NCBI RefSeq assembly: GCF_015291885.1
Contig: NZ_CP036186.1
Location: 2,121,001-2,185,000, forward strand
Source: Stutzerimonas stutzeri
GTDB lineage: Bacteria; Pseudomonadota; Gammaproteobacteria; Pseudomonadales; Pseudomonadaceae
DNA: 64,000 nucleotides
Reading direction: 5' to 3'
The notes under the pieces were generated by a model. It saw only the letters and a list, made by a program, of their open reading frames with translations. It was not told the DNA's origin and made no database searches. Below, one piece after another: positions 60,859 through 64,000 of this stretch (position 1 is its first letter; the number at the start of each line of letters is the position of its first letter). Position numbers and translations under genes: made by a program.

Positions 60859-61941
60859 ATGAGTGAGGGCGTCGAAGTAAGGCAGGGCCCGTTGAAAGGG
60901 CTACGCGTGCTGGAATTCGCAGGGATTGGTCCAGGCCCGCACTGCGCAATGTTGCTGGCGGACATGGGCGCCGAAGTGCTGCGCATCGAGCGCGAGGGTG
61001 GCAATGGCTGGCCCAATCCGGTGGTCGATCGTGGGCGCAAGACGCTGATACTGGACATCCGCAGCGAAGCAGGGCGTGCGCGCTGCCTTGAGCTGGCGCA
61101 GACCGCCGACGTGCTGATCGAGGGTTTTCGGCCTGGGGTGATGGAGCGGCTGGAGCTGGGCCCGGATGAACTGCTGCAACGTAATCCGAAACTGATCTAC
61201 GGACGCGTGACCGGTTGGGGCCAGACCGGCCCGCTGGCCAGGGCCGCCGGGCACGATATCAACTACATCGCCTTGACCGGCGCGCTGGCGGCAATCCGCG
61301 GCGAGAGCGGAACGGCGATACCGCCGTTGAACCTGGTCGGCGATTTCGGTGGTGGTTCGCTCTATCTTGCGGTCGGCATTCTCGCCGCGTTGTGGGAGCG
61401 TGAACGTTCGGGGCAGGGCCAGGTGATCGATGCGGCGATCATCGATGGCGTGTCATCGCTGATGACCTTCTTCGCCGGCTTGCTGCCAAGCGGGCGGATC
61501 GACATGCAGCGCGAGCGCAATCCGCTGGCCGGTGCAGCACCGAACTACCGATGCTATCGCTGTGCCGATGGCCGCGAGATTTCAATCGGGCCGCTGGAGC
61601 CCCAGTTCTGGCGGGAATTGCTGGAGCGCCTCGATGCCCCTGAAGCCCTGTGGGCGGGTTGTGAGGATCCAGCGGGATGGCCTGAACAGGCCGAACTGTT
61701 GGAGCGCCTGTTCCTGACCCGTACGCAAGCCGAGTGGTGTGCCTTGTTGGAGGGCAGTGATGCCTGTTTCGCGCCGGTGCTTGAGCTGGCCGAGGCATCG
61801 GAACATGCACATCTGCGCCAACGAGGTGTTTATCAGGAGTTGGATGGGATGCTGCAGGCGGCGCCTGCACCGCGCTTTTCACGCACACCTGGCAAAGCGA
61901 GGCGTACGTTACGCTGCAGCCGGGGTGAGGGATGGGATTGA
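60859..61941 (+). CDS. Alpha-methylacyl-CoA racemase-type CoA transferase family III
   Basis: A 360-residue family III (CaiB/Frc) protein. His132 (AGHDINYIALTG), Asp162 (LVGDFGGGSLYLA) and the later Glu (ISIGPLEPQFW) match the catalytic His126, Asp156 and Glu241 of the Mycobacterium racemase, with the same 30-residue spacing between the first two. It should interconvert (R)- and (S)-2-methylacyl-CoA, a step needed before a stereospecific acyl-CoA dehydrogenase. A strict transferase role is the alternative. Ribosome site AGGAGAGG. Last gene of the operon. Confidence 0.87.
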   Translation: MSEGVEVRQGPLKGLRVLEFAGIGPGPHCAMLLADMGAEVLRIEREGGNGWPNPVVDRGRKTLILDIRSEAGRARCLELAQTADVLIEGFRPGVMERLELGPDELLQRNPKLIYGRVTGWGQTGPLARAAGHDINYIALTGALAAIRGESGTAIPPLNLVGDFGGGSLYLAVGILAALWERERSGQGQVIDAAIIDGVSSLMTFFAGLLPSGRIDMQRERNPLAGAAPNYRCYRCADGREISIGPLEPQFWRELLERLDAPEALWAGCEDPAGWPEQAELLERLFLTRTQAEWCALLEGSDACFAPVLELAEASEHAHLRQRGVYQELDGMLQAAPAPRFSRTPGKARRTLRCSRGEGWD

Positions 61942-62252
61942 GCCGGCCCAGCCATTGGGCTGCCTGCGATTCCAGGAAACCGCCATACGGCGACGGTTAG
62001 AACTGTTCGCTTACCGCTGCCTAAAAGCGCGTGTTTTATTGGACATGTAGTCAGGAAATCGATTCCACAATATATAACGCTTATGTCGCAACACCGTCCA
62101 AAGTAATCATCTGGTATCGACCAAAGTAGTGTGTATAGCCTGTAATCCGCGGGCTAGACGTGCCGCACGTCGGTTAGGCTTGCGACTTGGCGCCAGCTGG
62201 CTACTATGAAAGAGAGGCTGCTTATTACAACAAAAACGGGGAGTCAGACGTC
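61942..62252. other. Intergenic region with tandem direct repeats before a small membrane protein gene
   Basis: A 311-base, AT-richer gap. It holds a pair of direct repeats CGNCCAAAGTA (62095-62105 and 62118-62128, 23 bases apart), about 125 bases upstream of the small membrane protein start. No terminator of the acyl-CoA operon is evident. Confidence 0.5.
62095..62128 (+). promoter_or_regulatory. Tandem direct repeat, possible operator
   Basis: CGTCCAAAGTA (62095-62105) and CGACCAAAGTA (62118-62128) are direct repeats spaced by 23 bases, close to two helical turns. They lie upstream of the small membrane protein gene. The CCAAAGT form recalls sites of LuxR-type response regulators of alcohol/acetate genes in Pseudomonas, but this is unverified. 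Confidence 0.45.
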
Positions 62253-62471
62253 ATGAACATTAATGCCGAACAACAAGTAGTTGCACTTGAACTGTGCCGT
62301 TTCCTGGCCCACTGCGTTGCCGCGATCGTTGTCGTGGGGATGCTCTTCGTGGCCCTTGTCGGATCCTGGCATGCTGCCCTGAGTGTTGGGGTCGTTCCAT
62401 TGCTCGCCATCATGGCGTGCGATTATCTAGCAAGACGCAAGGAAACTGCTGTACAGACAGCAGACGCCTGA
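62253..62471 (+). CDS. Small two-helix membrane protein
   Basis: A 72-residue protein with two hydrophobic helices (about residues 14-36, CRFLAHCVAAIVVVGMLFVALVG, and 40-57, AALSVGVVPLLAIMACDYL) and a basic loop/tail (ARRKETAVQ), so probably inner membrane. I know no family. ATG 62253 follows GGGGAG at 9 bases. The stop is overlapped by a stem (62465-62483) immediately before the second IS element. Confidence 0.65.
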   Translation: MNINAEQQVVALELCRFLAHCVAAIVVVGMLFVALVGSWHAALSVGVVPLLAIMACDYLARRKETAVQTADA

Positions 62472-62483
62472 ACGATTCAGGCG
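62465..62483 (+). terminator. Hairpin before IS copy 2
   Basis: CGCCTGAA (62465-62472) pairs with TTCAGGCG (62476-62483). The next bases are the TA of the IS target, so the IS has inserted immediately after the stem and any T-run is missing. It may be an interrupted terminator of the small membrane protein gene. Confidence 0.5.
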
Positions 62484-62486
62484 CTA

Positions 62487-63593
62487 TTAACCCGGCAATC
62501 AAATACACCAAATCATGCTGCGTAGGCGATACGTGGATGCCGGAAATAAGAACGGATTCTTTGAGGGCGTAATTGCAATCGTCTCATGACCGAGCGAACA
62601 CGCCTTTCCAGTTCGTCCTGATTACGCGCCGGCAAGCCCGTGCGAACCTGATGTTTCAAATCACAATTCAAATACTCGTCAGGGTTCAACTCCGGGGCGT
62701 AGGCCGGCAAGAAGAACAGTTCGATTTGCTCTTTGCGGTCGCCAACCCAGGCGCTCACCTTTTTGCTGTGGTGTACGCGCAGGTTGTCGAGAATCAGGAA
62801 CACCTTGCGGCCCTGAGCATCGCGAATCAGGCGACTCAGGAAGCGAATCAGCACTGGGGCTGTCAGCGTTTCCCGATACAGCATGAAGCGCAGTTTGCCC
62901 CGATTGGTCACGGTGGAAATCATGTTGGTGGAAAAACGACTGCCGCTGACCAGGCGCACCGGCGTTTCGCCAATAGGGGCGTAGCTGCGGCCAGCATGGC
63001 TGTCACTGCGCATACCGGTTTCGTCGCCCCACTGAATCTCACCATTCTCAGCCCTGGCCCGCTGTGCGATGCGTGGATATTCATTATCCAGCCAGTGCTG
63101 AACCACTTCAGGTTTCTGCTGATAAGCCCGATGCAGTGGGCGCTGCGGGGTGTAGCCCCAACGCTTGAGGTATTCACCAACCGTTCGAACCGGCATGAGA
63201 AAACCACAGCGCTGGCGGATCAGTTCTCGCACCGCATCACGCGTCCAGAGCGCAAAGCCGAGTTTGAGTTGGTCGGGCATCTTATCGGTCATCAAGGTGC
63301 GAATCAGCACTTCCTGGCTGGAGCTCAAACTGCGGCGATCACCCTGGCGCACACCACGCTGGCCGCCGGCAATGGCAGCCTTTTCGCCTTTATGTTCTGC
63401 GACCTGCGCCCAGTGAGCAATAGTGCGGGGGTGAACACCAACCGCTTCGCCAATAGCCTTGTAGGTGTAACCCTGCTCACGCATGCGTAGGGCCGTGGAG
63501 CGCTTTTCACGTTGTTCTTGGGGGCTGAGTTTACGGGCATCTATTTTCATGGAGACAGATTATCTAATATGCCCTATTTATTTGCCAGGTTAA
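62487..63593 (-). mobile_element. IS630-family insertion sequence, copy 2
   Basis: 1,107 bp, reverse orientation relative to copy 1, flanked by TA at 62485-62486 and 63594-63595. The ends are the same TTAACC-type terminal repeats as in copy 1. Identity to copy 1 extends over the whole element as far as compared. With copy 1 it bounds a 9-kb segment. Confidence 0.93.
62513..63550 (-). CDS. IS630-family transposase, copy 2
   Basis: A 345-residue transposase with the same sequence as copy 1: HTH domain and DDE residues Asp176, Asp255, Glu292. It reads leftward into the enclosed block, so both transposases face each other. Intact. Confidence 0.95.
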   Translation of the reverse strand: MKIDARKLSPQEQREKRSTALRMREQGYTYKAIGEAVGVHPRTIAHWAQVAEHKGEKAAIAGGQRGVRQGDRRSLSSSQEVLIRTLMTDKMPDQLKLGFALWTRDAVRELIRQRCGFLMPVRTVGEYLKRWGYTPQRPLHRAYQQKPEVVQHWLDNEYPRIAQRARAENGEIQWGDETGMRSDSHAGRSYAPIGETPVRLVSGSRFSTNMISTVTNRGKLRFMLYRETLTAPVLIRFLSRLIRDAQGRKVFLILDNLRVHHSKKVSAWVGDRKEQIELFFLPAYAPELNPDEYLNCDLKHQVRTGLPARNQDELERRVRSVMRRLQLRPQRIRSYFRHPRIAYAA

Positions 63594-63632
63594 TAACCAG
63601 CCGAAGAACCTTCTTATGCCCATCGAGCGATA

Positions 63633-63664
63633 GACACCCTGACAGTGATCACTGCCGGGGTGTC
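63633..63664 (+). terminator. Two-part stem-loop right of IS copy 2
   Basis: GACACCC (63633-63639) pairs with GGGTGTC (63658-63664), and inside it the palindrome CAGTGATCACTG (63643-63654). No T-run follows. It could be the terminator of a gene that ended here before the IS arrived. Confidence 0.5.
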
Positions 63665-63750
63665 CTGCATTGTGTAGCCGCGAGTTGGCAGTCGGCCGCC
63701 GCACGCATCGCGCTTCGCGTGTGGCCCACCACAGAGGAGTTACCCAAAGG

Positions 63751-63776
63751 TGTTACTCCTTTCGTACAGCGTAACG
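63751..63776 (+). promoter_or_regulatory. CbrB-type activator site
   Basis: TGTTAC (63751-63756), 14 bases, GTAACG (63771-63776): 11 of 12 positions fit TGTTAC-N14-GTAACA, the CbrB upstream activating sequence reported for crcZ as I remember it. It is about 100 bases upstream of the sigma-54 promoter. Extra half-sites GTTAC (63739-63743) and GTAAC (63793-63797) are nearby. Confidence 0.65.
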
Positions 63777-63873
63777 GCCGCTGAGGTGCGCGGTAACGAA
63801 TCTGGCGCGAGTTCTACGCTCCGCCTGACAGGAAAAAATCACAAACCATTGAAAAATAACGATTTATAAAAAC

Positions 63874-63888
63874 TGGCACGACGAATGC
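63874..63888 (+). promoter_or_regulatory. Sigma-54 promoter at right end
   Basis: TGGCACG (63874-63880) and ATGC (63885-63888 region) place GG and GC 10 bases apart, the -24/-12 pattern of RpoN promoters. The expected start is near 63899-63900. Confidence 0.8.
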
Positions 63889-63899
63889 TTTGTTATTGG

Positions 63900-64000
63900 C
63901 ATAACAAGAACAAGAAAGCACACCCAATAACAAAAACAACACGTAGCGACTCCAACACAATAAAAATAAGCATGTGGAGGCGTAGCAAACTGATTCTTTT
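63900..64000 (+). ncRNA. Candidate CrcZ/CrcY-type sRNA (5' part)
   Basis: Transcription from the sigma-54 promoter would give an A-rich RNA with an AAYAAYAA catabolite-activity motif (AATAACAA at 63926-63933) and neighbouring near copies (AACAAGAACAAG at 63903-63914, AACAAC at 63935-63940). CrcZ and CrcY are Hfq-binding sRNAs that relieve Crc/Hfq repression in Pseudomonas and are made from CbrB-activated sigma-54 promoters. No start codon follows the GGAGG at 63976. An mRNA leader is the alternative. The 3' end is outside the window. cbrB is not adjacent here. Confidence 0.6.

Larger units (their letters stand above)
52421..63593. mobile_element. Putative composite element: IS630 pair enclosing about 9 kb
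   Basis: Two identical inverted IS630-family copies enclose a helical unknown, a YqaA-like protein, an AraC-type regulator, the acyl-CoA operon and a small membrane protein. Identity of the copies suggests recent activity. Composite mobilisation is possible; so is independent insertion of two copies or inversion between them. IS630-type composite transposons are uncommon, and the two-base target duplication cannot decide. Confidence 0.45.
63594..64000. other. Right end of window: terminator, CbrB-type site, sigma-54 promoter and A-rich leader
   Basis: No coding frame is supported in these 407 bases. A 63633-63664 stem-loop, TGTTAC-N14-GTAACG (63751-63776), a sigma-54 promoter (63874-63888) and an A-rich transcribed region are described in their own entries. 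The short ORF that runs from the IS to 63784 is a chimera across the IS boundary. Confidence 0.6.

Noticed and set aside
63512..63784. 90-residue frame crossing the right border of IS copy 2
   Set aside because: Chimera of IS end and host sequence, no domain, runs through the CbrB-type site.

Overview
The window reads as chromosome of a Pseudomonas-type gammaproteobacterium, possibly of the stutzeri/Stutzerimonas group. The reasons are the gltA | sdhCDAB-sucAB-lpdG-sucCD TCA cluster, the fabAB pair, the selD-selU pair, a REP-type repeat, sigma-28/32/54 promoter forms and overall GC-rich codon use. From memory, and not checked, positions of about 6,270 to 46,000 follow the order of the P. aeruginosa PA1578-PA1643 interval. 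No rRNA, tRNA or CRISPR array was seen.

Layout. 1-772: 3' part of an NAD-dependent DNA ligase gene (ligA) with an in-frame amber stop. 1,050-5,298: flagellar filament operon (sigma-28 promoter, fliC, flaG, fliD, fliS, fliT-like). 5,442-6,523: ppnP, a DUF486 membrane protein and a YkgJ-type Cys-cluster protein. 6,776-19,833: TCA-cycle block, with gltA divergent from sdhC and all later genes rightward. 20,324-28,541: BrnQ transporter, DUF599 protein, two overlapping hotdog thioesterases, a membrane-anchored unknown, htpG behind a sigma-32 promoter, OsmC and a secreted amidohydrolase. 28,608-34,062: DUF3859 protein, two tandem chemoreceptors and SstT. 34,131-35,875: fabAB (leftward). 36,304-43,689: gpsA, DUF4389, sixA, hotdog thioesterase, two alpha/beta hydrolases, DUF4892, an AI-2E/PerM-type permease and a patatin. 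43,869-46,317: selD, selU and a small lipoprotein. 46,648-50,559: MoxR ATPase, DUF58 protein and transglutaminase. 50,680-52,114: thioesterase and a periplasmic rhodanese.

52,421-63,593 is the accessory part. Two identical 1,107-bp IS630-family elements lie in opposite orientation, transposases pointing inward. They enclose about 9 kb that holds a helical unknown, a YqaA-like membrane protein, an AraC-type regulator and a GC-rich acyl-CoA catabolic operon (SDR, thiolase, acyl-CoA dehydrogenase, AMP-forming ligase, AMACR-type racemase). A 72-residue membrane protein sits before the second IS. The operon looks able to activate, racemise and beta-oxidise a 2-methyl-branched carboxylic acid, but no enoyl-CoA hydratase is present.

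The last 400 bases carry a stem-loop, a TGTTAC-N14-GTAACG site, a -24/-12 sigma-54 promoter and an A-rich leader with an AAYAAYAA motif. I read this as the start of a CbrB-activated Hfq/Crc-titrating sRNA (CrcZ/CrcY type), with the IS ending only about 160 bp upstream of its activator site. This end, together with the IS-bounded block, is the most interesting part of the window.
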